From NCBI RefSeq assembly GCF_000239775.1, contig NZ_CAFI01000369.1, positions 1 through 60,284 on the forward strand: a stretch of DNA of 60,284 nucleotides, given 5' to 3'. Positions 10,954 to 19,416 of this stretch are shown in pieces. The position numbers and the translations under genes are program-made. This stretch comes from Bradyrhizobium sp. ORS 375. GTDB lineage: Bacteria > Pseudomonadota > Alphaproteobacteria > Rhizobiales > Xanthobacteraceae. The first letter of the stretch is position 1. Each line of letters starts with the position of its first letter. Under the pieces are notes generated by a model, which ran no database searches, was not told the DNA's origin, and saw nothing but the letters and a program-made list of their open reading frames with translations.

Positions 10954-12432
10954 TCAAGCGACGAGATTTCTGCTCAATACGAATTCTCGCAGTCCGCGTA
11001 AGTAAGCCAATGCAAGCTTCTCCTCTCCCAAACCGGCTACTGTCACGCAATCGCTTGTGTTCGAGCCGAAGAACGGCTCGCAGAGCACGCTCGGAACGTT
11101 AGGCAGCGCGGAAACAGAAATCCAGCCGCGATCGCCGCGGGATACGACCGAGAGGCCCCGATTGCCCCTCAGGGGCAAGCCTAAGGAACTACGAAGAGCG
11201 GACGTAATGCTGGACGCAAGCGCAGCCGCCGCAGGTTTTCCTCCCGCCAGAAGAACCTCGGTGCCCGTCGCCGCTGAATTATCCGAGGAATTGAAGTGGA
11301 GTTCGACCGCGCAAACCGGATTGAAGGCGGCAGCTTCCGCGTAGGCGGCCAGAATTTCACGTTCGACGCTTGGGTTTGATTGGCGTGTGAAGACCTTGAG
11401 CTCGAGATTGTACTGAGCTGCATTCCTCAGCATGTATGCCGCTACTTCACCATTGAAGACGAACTCGGTCCGCGAAAGCGGTGACACAGCACTCGATCCA
11501 GGTGACCGAGCGTTATGACCAATTACGATCGCGACCCGTGCTGTCGATCCCTCAGGCGTCGCGACGTTCGAAAGGGGCGCAGCCGGAGCCCCATCTTCGC
11601 TTGATCCCGACCCGTTGCTTCCTTGTTTCAACAACGAACCTGATTCCTCAAATAATCTGAGGACGCCTGTGATATAGTTCGGATCGGCGGAATAATGTGG
11701 CGCAATAAAGCGGATGTAGGCAGCCCCATTATGGCTGTATCTCTCCCAACCGGAATAGGAGTCGCCGCTGGCGATGAAGTGCCAGTATCCCTCTATGAAG
11801 GCCGTGAGCGACGAAAAATTGCAGTAGGTCGTGCTGTCCCCATCGGAGCCGGTGTAATCGACGGGCGTGCAATACCCCTGCATTCGCGCCCGATATTTGA
11901 TTCCGCCGAAATTATTGTACTTGCGAGCCAGAGGGCTCGTTCCGCGACCAGATTCCTGGATCCATTGCGCGAGGCTGGCAATCTTGAGCTCCGCGCTCAC
12001 CTTGTCGTAACTACGGTAGGTGGATATGAGGCCCGCCCAGCCGTCGAGACTTGCAGAAGAGGTTGTGTCGGATCCCTGAGCTGGTTGGCGCGAGCGATCC
12101 CTCTTTGCGGGTCTTCCGCTATTTGGCTGAGTTGGCGGCGGCGCCGTCCGGATCGCCAAGCCAGCTTGTGTACCGATCTTGTCGAAATCCTGAAGAAAGA
12201 AATTTCCGATGACCCCGGTGAGATTATCAATGATCTGCTGGAGCGTCGATGTGAGGGCGCGTATTTCGTCTGCGACGCTTTCAAATTCCTGCAAGACAAC
12301 TTCTTCTTGCAGGTCGGATAGACGTTTCAGCTCAGCTTTGATCTTCTGCTTCTGCTCGTCTGTGCTTGCTTGAGCAAATGAATCTCGCAGACGGCCGCGA
12401 ATGATTTCTATCGTGTCCAGCGTGTCGCTCAT
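10954..12432 (-). CDS. Two-domain peptidoglycan hydrolase: glucosaminidase plus N-acetylmuramoyl-L-alanine amidase
   Basis: Encodes 492 residues. Residues 1-90 are predicted helical/coiled coil (QKQKIKAELKRLSDLQEEV). A Pro/Arg/Ser linker follows. Residues about 130-265 look like a glucosaminidase: WIQESGRG with candidate catalytic Glu160, then ARKYNNFGGIKY. Residues about 297-490 look like Amidase_3: zinc ligands His306 (VIGHNA), Glu329 (FNGEVA) and His379 (ELHFNSS), and candidate catalytic Glu452 (LCEPFF). Such a protein would cut both glycan strand and peptide stem. There is no signal peptide or lipobox, which is odd for a wall hydrolase and implies release by a holin-like or other route. 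A strong ribosome binding site (CTGGAGGCGG) fixes the start. Confidence 0.85.
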   Translation of the reverse strand: MSDTLDTIEIIRGRLRDSFAQASTDEQKQKIKAELKRLSDLQEEVVLQEFESVADEIRALTSTLQQIIDNLTGVIGNFFLQDFDKIGTQAGLAIRTAPPPTQPNSGRPAKRDRSRQPAQGSDTTSSASLDGWAGLISTYRSYDKVSAELKIASLAQWIQESGRGTSPLARKYNNFGGIKYRARMQGYCTPVDYTGSDGDSTTYCNFSSLTAFIEGYWHFIASGDSYSGWERYSHNGAAYIRFIAPHYSADPNYITGVLRLFEESGSLLKQGSNGSGSSEDGAPAAPLSNVATPEGSTARVAIVIGHNARSPGSSAVSPLSRTEFVFNGEVAAYMLRNAAQYNLELKVFTRQSNPSVEREILAAYAEAAAFNPVCAVELHFNSSDNSAATGTEVLLAGGKPAAAALASSITSALRSSLGLPLRGNRGLSVVSRGDRGWISVSALPNVPSVLCEPFFGSNTSDCVTVAGLGEEKLALAYLRGLREFVLSRNLVA

Positions 12433-12450
12433 GAACCGCCTCCAGGAGAG

Positions 12451-13320
12451 TTATTTTGTGGCAAGCTCTGCGATATGCGTTTTCGCGGATTTCGCTGCGG
12501 CCTCCATCTCCACGGCGAGCGCTGTTAGTCCAGTGACATTGTCGACCAATGTTGGTCCAGCCTCGGCAGCCGCCTTGGCGCGGTCTAGCGCTTTGATCGT
12601 TGCTTCGAGCAGGATGACCCAGTCGGCCAGTAATTTTCGGTATGTCGCGATGCGCTTGCTGTCTTCGGCGGTCAACGTTCCACCTTCATTGAAGTCCCGG
12701 ACGGAGGCGGCGGTCAAAACTGGGAAAATGGCGGATGTGCCGTTGCGCAAGTGCAATAGCAGGTCGCGGACGGGCTGATAGTTCTGGACCAGGAAAATCC
12801 GGAACTCTTCTTGTGCGCGGTACTTGAGTGCGCTCTGAATGAAGGGAAGCAATGTCTGGAACACTTTGTCGAGCGTCGCCATGGAAGCTGTAAACGAGGC
12901 AGCGTTCGAGCCGACGGAGGCGGCCCCCCCGATCGCAACGATGGAGTTGGTCGTTGCAGATTCCATCGCTGAGAGCTTTGCGGCCAATGTTTGCGCGGTC
13001 TGACCACTCTCTAATCCGTAGAGAAGATCATTGTAGGCCTTGATGACCTGGAGGGCGCCTCTGAAGGCTGCGGTGCCCGGAGGATCTACCGAGTCCGTAA
13101 AAAACCGAGCCAGCCCGGGGTCGAAGCGCGTTGTGCTTTTCGCGTACTTATAATGCCTCAAGAAAAGGGCGCGCTCTTGAATAGCCAGCTGATCGAGTAT
13201 CGCGGTAGAGGCGTCGTTGGTCTTGTCAAATGCGTTCTTGTAGACCTCGAACTCCTGCAAAGCGGCGGTCGCGCAGCCGAGCAGGAGAAGGAATGCAAAA
13301 CACGAAACAAATCGCCGCAT
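12451..13320 (-). CDS. Predicted lipoprotein heading the PG-hydrolase operon
   Basis: Encodes 289 residues from ATG 13320. The N-terminus MRRFVSCFAFLLLLGC carries a lipobox (LLGC, lipidated Cys16). The open frame runs far upstream but the signal peptide fixes the start. The rest is largely alpha-helical, Ala/Leu-rich, with no recognised family. The stop lies 18 nt before the hydrolase start. A helical envelope lipoprotein beside a hydrolase could anchor or regulate it, or act like an outer spanin; both ideas are inference. Confidence 0.78.
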   Translation of the reverse strand: MRRFVSCFAFLLLLGCATAALQEFEVYKNAFDKTNDASTAILDQLAIQERALFLRHYKYAKSTTRFDPGLARFFTDSVDPPGTAAFRGALQVIKAYNDLLYGLESGQTAQTLAAKLSAMESATTNSIVAIGGAASVGSNAASFTASMATLDKVFQTLLPFIQSALKYRAQEEFRIFLVQNYQPVRDLLLHLRNGTSAIFPVLTAASVRDFNEGGTLTAEDSKRIATYRKLLADWVILLEATIKALDRAKAAAEAGPTLVDNVTGLTALAVEMEAAAKSAKTHIAELATK

Positions 13321-13541
13321 GCTGGCCCCCAGGGGCGACGCAACAATAACAACAGACCAAATCTCAATAGTCCAATCGAAGTAAGTGTTGCACACCTCTG
13401 GGGTGCTTGACAATCTTCTCCAAAGATAAGCGCGAGATTTTGTTGGCTCGCGAAAATGGGCGGACCGGGTAAGTAGCGTCGGCGTGCGGATCAAGACAAA
13501 GGCTCGGATCGATCGTCCGCTCCTGGCTTCCGTCGGCAAGC
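13321..13541. promoter_or_regulatory. Promoter region of the four-gene hydrolase operon
   Basis: This 221-nt gap is AT-richer than the flanking catabolic genes. It contains the start region of the leftward hydrolase operon and the 3-prime end zone of the leftward ThDP gene. No clear terminator hairpin or operator is visible. Confidence 0.4.
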
Positions 13542-15311
13542 CTATAACGGGGTTACGGCGACGTGCAGCACGGCCGAGCGTCCTGCGTCGACGGCTGCGA
13601 GGCAATCGTCGATGGCCAAGTCGAGCGCGTCGGGGTCGCCGACCCGTTCGCCATGGGCGCCGAATGCACGGGCGATGTCGACGAGCCTCCGCTCCTCATC
13701 TTCGCGGCCGGTGCACAGACAGGACAGGAACGCGTCCGCCCGCTGCGCCGCGCCGTCCGGATAGACGCGCTGAACCGATGCCTTCACCGCCTGCCAGCCT
13801 TTGTTGTCCAAAATCACCGTCAGGATCGGCAGGCGATATTGCTGCGAAACGGCATAGACGGAATCCGGCGCGGAAAAATGGTAAGCACCATCGCCGACGA
13901 TCTGCACGATGCGACGCGTGGGATTGGCGAGCTTCAGTCCGAGCGCCATGCCGCCGCTGAAGCCGAGGCCGCCGCCCGCGAGGCCGACATAGGTCATCGG
14001 CCTGGTGCGGCGCAGCTGCTGCTGCAGGATTGGTGCGTTGCGGACCGCCTCATTGACGACGATGTCGTCTTCCGACAGCAGCGCCTGCAACCGGGCGAAC
14101 AGATGGGCCGGGTTGATGGCACCGCGCGCGCCTTTCTGTGCGGCAGCAGCCATCCGCCTCGCCTCCACGGCCTCGCGGGCGGGCCTCCAGCTTGCGATCC
14201 GGTCGCGGACCTTCTTCAGATAGGACTCGTCGCTGCGGGCGATGACGATCTCCAGCACCTGACGCAGAATGACGGCTGAATCGCCTTGGATGCGAAGATC
14301 GGTGGCGAACCCCCACATCGGAATGTCCGCCTTGAGGGCGTCGATGTCGATCTGGATCCAGCGTAGCCGGTCCGCCGCCTTCACCATCTGCGGAACGAAC
14401 GGGACGTCGGTGTCGATGAGCAGCCCGAGATCGGCACCCGCGATGAGGCCGGCCGGATCGGAGCCCGCGAAGCAGGGCGAGTCCTGGCAGATGTTCATCG
14501 TGACCGGATTGAACTCGGCAACGCGGATGCCGCAGACCAGCGCCAGTCGCTCGAGCACCGACACGGCGTCCGGATGACGCCCGAGATAGGCCGTCAGCGC
14601 GATCGGACATTCCGCCGCCATCAGGGCGTCCGCGATGGCCTCCGCGCGCGCGGGCTCGACACCGCCGGCTCTCACGCCGCCGTAGCGGGCGGTCCCATAG
14701 GACGGCATCGCCGTATCGTCCCAGGTCTCGGCGAGCGTCTCGCGCGGCAGCATCATGTAGACCGGGCCGGGCGGATCGCTGTGCATGAACGCAGCCGCGC
14801 GGGCCAGCGCTTCCTTGACGACGGCGCCCGACGGGAGCGTGTACTCCCACTTCACATAGGGCCTGATGATGCTGGCCTGATCGAAACTATCCTGCACGAA
14901 GTGCACATAGGTGTCGCGTCCCGCCGGCAACTCGCCATGGATCGTGAACGGTGCCCGGCCCGCAACGAGGAGGACGGGCAGCCGATAGCGGAACGCATTC
15001 TGAATGGCCATGCAGGCATTCGCGGTGCCGGCATCGACGTGAACGAACACGGCCTGGCCGCGGCCGGTCAGCATCGCATATCCCATCGCCATGTGCACCG
15101 CGACCACCTCGTGCGGACACAGGATCACCTCGGGACGACGCCGGCCTTCGCTGTCCCAGCGCGCGATCTCCTCGATCAGCGAGACGTGGTCAGTGCCGAG
15201 ATTGGCAAAGATGTAGTCGATGCCGAGATCGACCAGCGCCGCGAGAAAGTGGTGCGCGGTGCTATGGCTCGTCACTGGGCCGGGACGATGATCAGGCGAC
15301 GACGGTGTCAC
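13542..15311 (-). CDS. Thiamine-diphosphate-dependent enzyme (acetolactate synthase/benzoylformate decarboxylase superfamily)
   Basis: Encodes up to 589 residues. The N-terminal pyrimidine-binding domain has the activating Glu68 in LCPHEVVAVHMA. A central Rossmann-like domain is followed by the PP-binding domain with VGDGAYHFSAPDSVYA and the Asn end of the ThDP motif in VILDNKGW. The superfamily performs decarboxylation or carboligation of 2-oxo acids; the substrate cannot be read from sequence. The start is GTG 15311, overlapping the FAD gene stop by 20 nt; GTG 15275 is an alternative. It is the last gene of the MFS-FAD-ThDP unit, so it probably acts on a product of the monooxygenase. Confidence 0.88.
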   Translation of the reverse strand: MTPSSPDHRPGPVTSHSTAHHFLAALVDLGIDYIFANLGTDHVSLIEEIARWDSEGRRRPEVILCPHEVVAVHMAMGYAMLTGRGQAVFVHVDAGTANACMAIQNAFRYRLPVLLVAGRAPFTIHGELPAGRDTYVHFVQDSFDQASIIRPYVKWEYTLPSGAVVKEALARAAAFMHSDPPGPVYMMLPRETLAETWDDTAMPSYGTARYGGVRAGGVEPARAEAIADALMAAECPIALTAYLGRHPDAVSVLERLALVCGIRVAEFNPVTMNICQDSPCFAGSDPAGLIAGADLGLLIDTDVPFVPQMVKAADRLRWIQIDIDALKADIPMWGFATDLRIQGDSAVILRQVLEIVIARSDESYLKKVRDRIASWRPAREAVEARRMAAAAQKGARGAINPAHLFARLQALLSEDDIVVNEAVRNAPILQQQLRRTRPMTYVGLAGGGLGFSGGMALGLKLANPTRRIVQIVGDGAYHFSAPDSVYAVSQQYRLPILTVILDNKGWQAVKASVQRVYPDGAAQRADAFLSCLCTGREDEERRLVDIARAFGAHGERVGDPDALDLAIDDCLAAVDAGRSAVLHVAVTPL

Positions 15312-16974
15312 GGCGCGCGGCCTCGGGTTGTTTGGTCAGACCGCGCAGACGATCGAGAAGCTGGCCGGGATTGCCCGGTGAGGCCATGCCGCGCCAGGCG
15401 ATGTGCGAGTCGGGCCGCAGCACCAACAGGTTCTCCGCGAAGCCATAGCCGGACTTGGCCCGGTCGACATCGACGAGCGCCAGGGGCACGCCCTGTCGGG
15501 CCGCGGCCTCGCGCAGCGGCGCGGCATCGATGGTCGGATCAAACCGCACCAGCGTGTAGGCCGGGCCGAGCGCGTCGAGCAGCGAACGTCCATCCGCCAG
15601 CCAGACATGGGGTGCGCGTGCGCCCGGCACGGTCGACGCGGTAAAATGGCCCATGCCATAGGCCGGCGGCGTTTCGCCATCATAGGCAATGGCTGGCGAG
15701 CCGTCGTAGTAGTAGCCGAAGTTCAGGCCGGCGCAGCAATATTGCTGCACGTTGAGATCGTAGGCGGCCTGGCCGATCCTGGCTCGCGCCGCGTCGCCTG
15801 CGGGGCCATCAAACTCCACCTCTGCAGGCACGCCGCGCCGCTGGCTCATGACGGCGAGGGCGTGGTTCATCGCGAAATGCGACACCTGCTCGGTGATCGG
15901 CTGCCGCTCGGCTTCGTAGGCGTCGAGCAGGGCAGGGGCGGCCCAGCCCTGGATCACGCCGGCCAGCATCCAGCACAGGTCCACCGCATCGGCGATCCCG
16001 GCGTTCATGCCGTAGCCGGCGTAGGGAATCCAGAGATGCGCGGCATCGCCGCAGATGAAGGCGCGGCGATCCCGGAAACGGTCGGCCACGAGCCGACGGC
16101 CGATCCAATCCTCCTTGCTGATGATCTCGTAGTGGAAGCGCTCGTCGACGCCCAGGATGGTGCGCAGCGCCCAGTCGCGATCGACGCTGTCGAACTCGAC
16201 CTCGTCGGCGGCGAGGTGGTTGTGGATCAGCCAATTGTCGCGCCCGTCGATGGCTACGGTGGTGCCGCAGCGGCGCGGGTTGAGCGACATCGTCATCCAC
16301 GCCGGCTTCTGGGTGATCAGGTCCTTGAGCGCGGGAGCGTGGATGTAGGTGGATTGCACCCGCTGCACGACGTCGGTGCCGCTGAGACGGGAGCCGATGA
16401 GCTTGCGCACAATGGAGCGTCCGCCATCGCAGCCGATCAGATAGTCGGCCGTGATGGTGATGTCCTGCTCGGTTTGCAAATCGCGCGCCCGTGCGATCAC
16501 GCCACTGTCGCCCTGCTCGAAGGTTTCGAGCTGGACGCGGTTGAGAATTCTGATGCCGCGCTGCGCCTCGGCGCAGGCAAACAGGATCGGCTCGAGATAG
16601 ATCTGGTTGATGCGATGCGGCGGCTCGGGCGTCGGCCAGTCGGTGTCCGGCCCTCCCGTCGCCGTATAGCGGTCCTGACGGGACGGAATCGGGATGCGCG
16701 TGAGCTCGCGGCCGACGACCGCCGTGCGATAGGCGCAGTCGTTGGGGAAGTCGGAGGGCAGACCGCCGTCACGCACCGCGCGGACGATGCCGAGGCGACG
16801 AAACACCTCCATGGACCGCGCGGAGACGTGATTGCATTTCACGTTCGGCGGCTCGCCGGCACGCCGGATCTCCGCGACGACGACCTCGATGCCGCGCGAG
16901 GCAAGATCCATGGCTGCGGTCAGCCCGACCGGACCGGCGCCCACGATGAGGACCTGGGTTTGCATCATCTTCAT
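15292..16974 (-). CDS. FAD-dependent aromatic monooxygenase (PheA/TfdB, MhpA-like)
   Basis: Encodes 560 residues from ATG 16974 (AAGAGAACTGAC upstream); the open frame continues upstream through the MFS gene. Class A flavoprotein hydroxylase signatures are present: the ADP-binding GAGPVGLTAAMDLASRG, the DG motif GCDGGRSIVRKLIG, and the GD motif ICGDAAHLWIPYAGYGMNAG. The C-terminal thioredoxin-like domain typical of phenol-hydroxylase-type members follows (VDVDRAKSGYG). It likely hydroxylates a phenolic or aromatic acid with NAD(P)H and O2. It lies 23 nt after the transporter gene, implying a shared transcript. Confidence 0.92.
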   Translation of the reverse strand: MKMMQTQVLIVGAGPVGLTAAMDLASRGIEVVVAEIRRAGEPPNVKCNHVSARSMEVFRRLGIVRAVRDGGLPSDFPNDCAYRTAVVGRELTRIPIPSRQDRYTATGGPDTDWPTPEPPHRINQIYLEPILFACAEAQRGIRILNRVQLETFEQGDSGVIARARDLQTEQDITITADYLIGCDGGRSIVRKLIGSRLSGTDVVQRVQSTYIHAPALKDLITQKPAWMTMSLNPRRCGTTVAIDGRDNWLIHNHLAADEVEFDSVDRDWALRTILGVDERFHYEIISKEDWIGRRLVADRFRDRRAFICGDAAHLWIPYAGYGMNAGIADAVDLCWMLAGVIQGWAAPALLDAYEAERQPITEQVSHFAMNHALAVMSQRRGVPAEVEFDGPAGDAARARIGQAAYDLNVQQYCCAGLNFGYYYDGSPAIAYDGETPPAYGMGHFTASTVPGARAPHVWLADGRSLLDALGPAYTLVRFDPTIDAAPLREAAARQGVPLALVDVDRAKSGYGFAENLLVLRPDSHIAWRGMASPGNPGQLLDRLRGLTKQPEAARRDTVVA

Positions 16975-16997
16975 GTCAGTTCTCTTGGGCTCGGGAG

Positions 16998-18371
16998 CTA
17001 GGCACGCTCGGCGGCGGAGAGCTCGCCGCGTTGCGTGTCGTCGGAGGTTGGAAGACTGCCGCGCATGCCGAGGACGGCCAATCCGAGGATCACCAGGGCA
17101 GAGCACAGCTGCGGCACGGCGCTGGCCCGAAACAGCGAGGCGACGTCCCACTTTGCGGCGAGCATCAAGCCTCCGAGCGTGACGCCGAGGATCGAGCCGA
17201 AGCGGCCGATGCCCAGCGCCCAGCCGATGCCGGTGCCACGGATGTAGGTCGGGTAGATGCGCGCCGCATAGGCGTTGCAGCCGATCTGCCCGCCGATGAC
17301 GGCTACGCCGGCGATGAAGACGGCAGGCACGAGGATCGGCAACGAGGCGCCGGCGACGCCGATGGTGATGATCGACAGAAAGCCGGCGACATAGGTCACG
17401 AACAGGACGCGGTCGAAGCCGAAGCGTTCGATCAGCAGGCCGAGGCCGATCGTGCCGAGCATGCCGCCGAGCTGGAACGCCACGCCGACGGCAATCGCCG
17501 CTTGAACGTCGAGCCCGACACCATGCGTGAGCGTCGGCAGCCAGCTGTTGAGGAAATAGATGTCCATCATGTTCATGAAGAACATGACCCACAGCAGCAA
17601 GGTCGGCACCAGGCGCCGGTTCGTGAACAGCTGCGGCAGCAGGAAGCCCTTGCCCTTCTCCTCGACGATCGTGAACTGCGCATCGGCCGGGAGCCGCGCC
17701 GACGGATCGATACGCAGCAGCAGCGCGCGCACGCGGTCGCTCTTGCGGCCATCGAGCGCCAGCAAGGACAGCGACTCCGGCAGCCACAGAATAAGGATCG
17801 GGCAAAGGATCAGCGGCAGCACGCCACCGATGATGAAGATGAACTGCCAGCCATAGGCGGTGATGAGCTTGGCCGCGACCGCGCCGCCGATCGCCGAGCC
17901 CAGCGACACCGTCATGAACATCAGCATGATCAGCAGCGTCCTACGGCGCTGCGGCGCGTATTCGCCGGTCAAGGCGATGGTGTTCGGCAGGACGCCGCCG
18001 AGCCCGATGCCGGTGACGAAGCGCAGCATGACCAGGTCGGAGACGCTGGTGGCCTGGCTCGTCGCCAGCGATCCCAGCGCAAACACGAGGACGCCGGCAA
18101 CGACCAGCCATTTGCGTCCGAGATAGTCGGCGAGGGCGCCGAACAGCAGAGAGCCGATCATCACGCCGAACAGCGACGCTCCGAACACGGGGCCTAACGC
18201 TCCTGGTGCCAGATGCAGGTCCTTGCTGAGGGCGGGCGCCACGAAGCCGAGCGCCTGGGCATCGAAGCCGTCGAGCCCGACGACCAGCGCGCACAGACAG
18301 ATCACCCGGATCTGGAATCGAGATAGCGGCCGTTCGTCGACGTAGCGTGTGAGATTGATCGCTTGCGACAA
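16998..18371 (-). CDS. Aromatic acid:H+ symporter, MFS AAHS family (PcaK/MhpT-like)
   Basis: Imports an aromatic acid, supplying the monooxygenase and ThDP enzyme encoded next to it. Twelve hydrophobic segments are apparent. The AAHS motif VGLDGFDAQALGF in helix 1 and the MFS loop 2-3 motif GALADYLGRKW are intact. I place the start at TTG 18371 because GGGAGGGACAA precedes it and it gives 457 residues, the family size. A frame open to ATG 18482 would swallow the operator and abut the divergent LysR gene. Confidence 0.9.
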   Translation of the reverse strand: MSQAINLTRYVDERPLSRFQIRVICLCALVVGLDGFDAQALGFVAPALSKDLHLAPGALGPVFGASLFGVMIGSLLFGALADYLGRKWLVVAGVLVFALGSLATSQATSVSDLVMLRFVTGIGLGGVLPNTIALTGEYAPQRRRTLLIMLMFMTVSLGSAIGGAVAAKLITAYGWQFIFIIGGVLPLILCPILILWLPESLSLLALDGRKSDRVRALLLRIDPSARLPADAQFTIVEEKGKGFLLPQLFTNRRLVPTLLLWVMFFMNMMDIYFLNSWLPTLTHGVGLDVQAAIAVGVAFQLGGMLGTIGLGLLIERFGFDRVLFVTYVAGFLSIITIGVAGASLPILVPAVFIAGVAVIGGQIGCNAYAARIYPTYIRGTGIGWALGIGRFGSILGVTLGGLMLAAKWDVASLFRASAVPQLCSALVILGLAVLGMRGSLPTSDDTQRGELSAAERA

Positions 18372-18427
18372 TTGTCCCTCCCCAATGACCTTGTTGTGAC
18401 CTCGCGCCCTCGGTGGCGCCGGCTGTT

Positions 18428-18442
18428 TGCAAATATGTTGCA
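18428..18442. promoter_or_regulatory. Candidate LysR operator: perfect interrupted palindrome
   Basis: TGCAAATATGTTGCA is a perfect 5-bp palindrome (TGCAA/TTGCA) with a 5-nt spacer. It is nested in a wider match GTTTG (18425-18429) / CAAAC (18447-18451). It sits in the 126-nt divergent promoter region between the transporter and the LysR gene, where such regulators bind. An AT-rich stretch follows up to the lysR ribosome binding site GAGGAAAGCTA. Confidence 0.55.
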
Positions 18443-18497
18443 TGTTCAAACTCTTTCGATTAGCCACAAAATTCTCATTCATTCATGAGGAAAGCTA

Positions 18498-19400
18498 ATG
18501 ACGCCGACCCTGCGGCAGTTGGAAGCGCTGGTCCTCGTTTATCGTCTCGGCAGCATCACCAAGGCGGCCGCGGAGCTGCGCGTCACGCAGTCGGCGATCA
18601 GCCTGCTGATCCGGCAGGTGGAGGAGAATTTTCAGCTTCGGCTGTTCGACCGGACGACGCGCGCGCTGCATCCGACGGCGGCCTGCCGCGAGGCGATCCC
18701 GGCTGCCGAGCGCATCCTGGCCGGCGCGCAGGGGCTGTCGCGCCGGATGCGTGATCTGGCGGAGATCAAGGCGGGGCGGATCGCCATCGCGGTCTCGGCC
18801 GGGGTCGCTTCGGCGCTGCTGCCGCGCGTCTTCGCGGCGTTTCGGGCCCGCCATCCCGAGGTGAGCATCGACCTGCTCGACGTCGCGCCGGACGAATTGT
18901 TTGCCATCGTGATGGCCGGGGAGGCGGAATTCGGGCTTGGCAGCGTCGAGGACGAGGGCGTGCCGGAGGTGAGAATAGAACCTCTGGTCCGAAGCCCGTT
19001 ATCGGCGATCGGCATCAGGGATGGCAGGTTCGAGAACAGCCGCCGCCTGACCTGGGACAGCGTCATGAGCTCCGACCTGATCACGATGCGCCGTGGCACG
19101 CGCATTCGCGGTCAGATCGACGACGCCCTGGCGCGGACCGGTCGAACGCTGAAGCCTGTCCTGGAGGTCTCGCTGATCACGACCGCGCTGGCGCTGACGG
19201 CCGAAGGAGCGGGGATCAGCATCCTGCCCGGACACATGCTGCCGAGGTCGCAATTTCCCACGCTCGCGGCGGTCCCGCTGTCGCAGCCGACGATCCACCG
19301 GCATGTGTCGCTGCTCAGCCGCGCCGATTTCGGCTTGTCGCCGGCGGCGCAGCAGTTCGTTGCCATCGCCAAGCGCGTGGTCCTGACCAAAGACGGCTGA
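18498..19400 (+). CDS. LysR-family transcriptional regulator of the adjacent catabolic operon
   Basis: Encodes 300 residues. The N-terminal winged helix-turn-helix (LRQLEALVLVYRLGSITKAA through SAISLLIRQVEENF) is classic LysR, followed by a substrate-binding-type effector domain from about residue 90. It is divergent from the MFS-FAD-ThDP operon, with a palindrome in the shared region. The likely role is an inducer-dependent activator of that operon responding to the aromatic substrate. The start is supported by GAGGAAAGCTA. Confidence 0.93.
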   Translation: MTPTLRQLEALVLVYRLGSITKAAAELRVTQSAISLLIRQVEENFQLRLFDRTTRALHPTAACREAIPAAERILAGAQGLSRRMRDLAEIKAGRIAIAVSAGVASALLPRVFAAFRARHPEVSIDLLDVAPDELFAIVMAGEAEFGLGSVEDEGVPEVRIEPLVRSPLSAIGIRDGRFENSRRLTWDSVMSSDLITMRRGTRIRGQIDDALARTGRTLKPVLEVSLITTALALTAEGAGISILPGHMLPRSQFPTLAAVPLSQPTIHRHVSLLSRADFGLSPAAQQFVAIAKRVVLTKDG

Positions 19401-19416
19401 ACGCGAGCGCGGTGGG

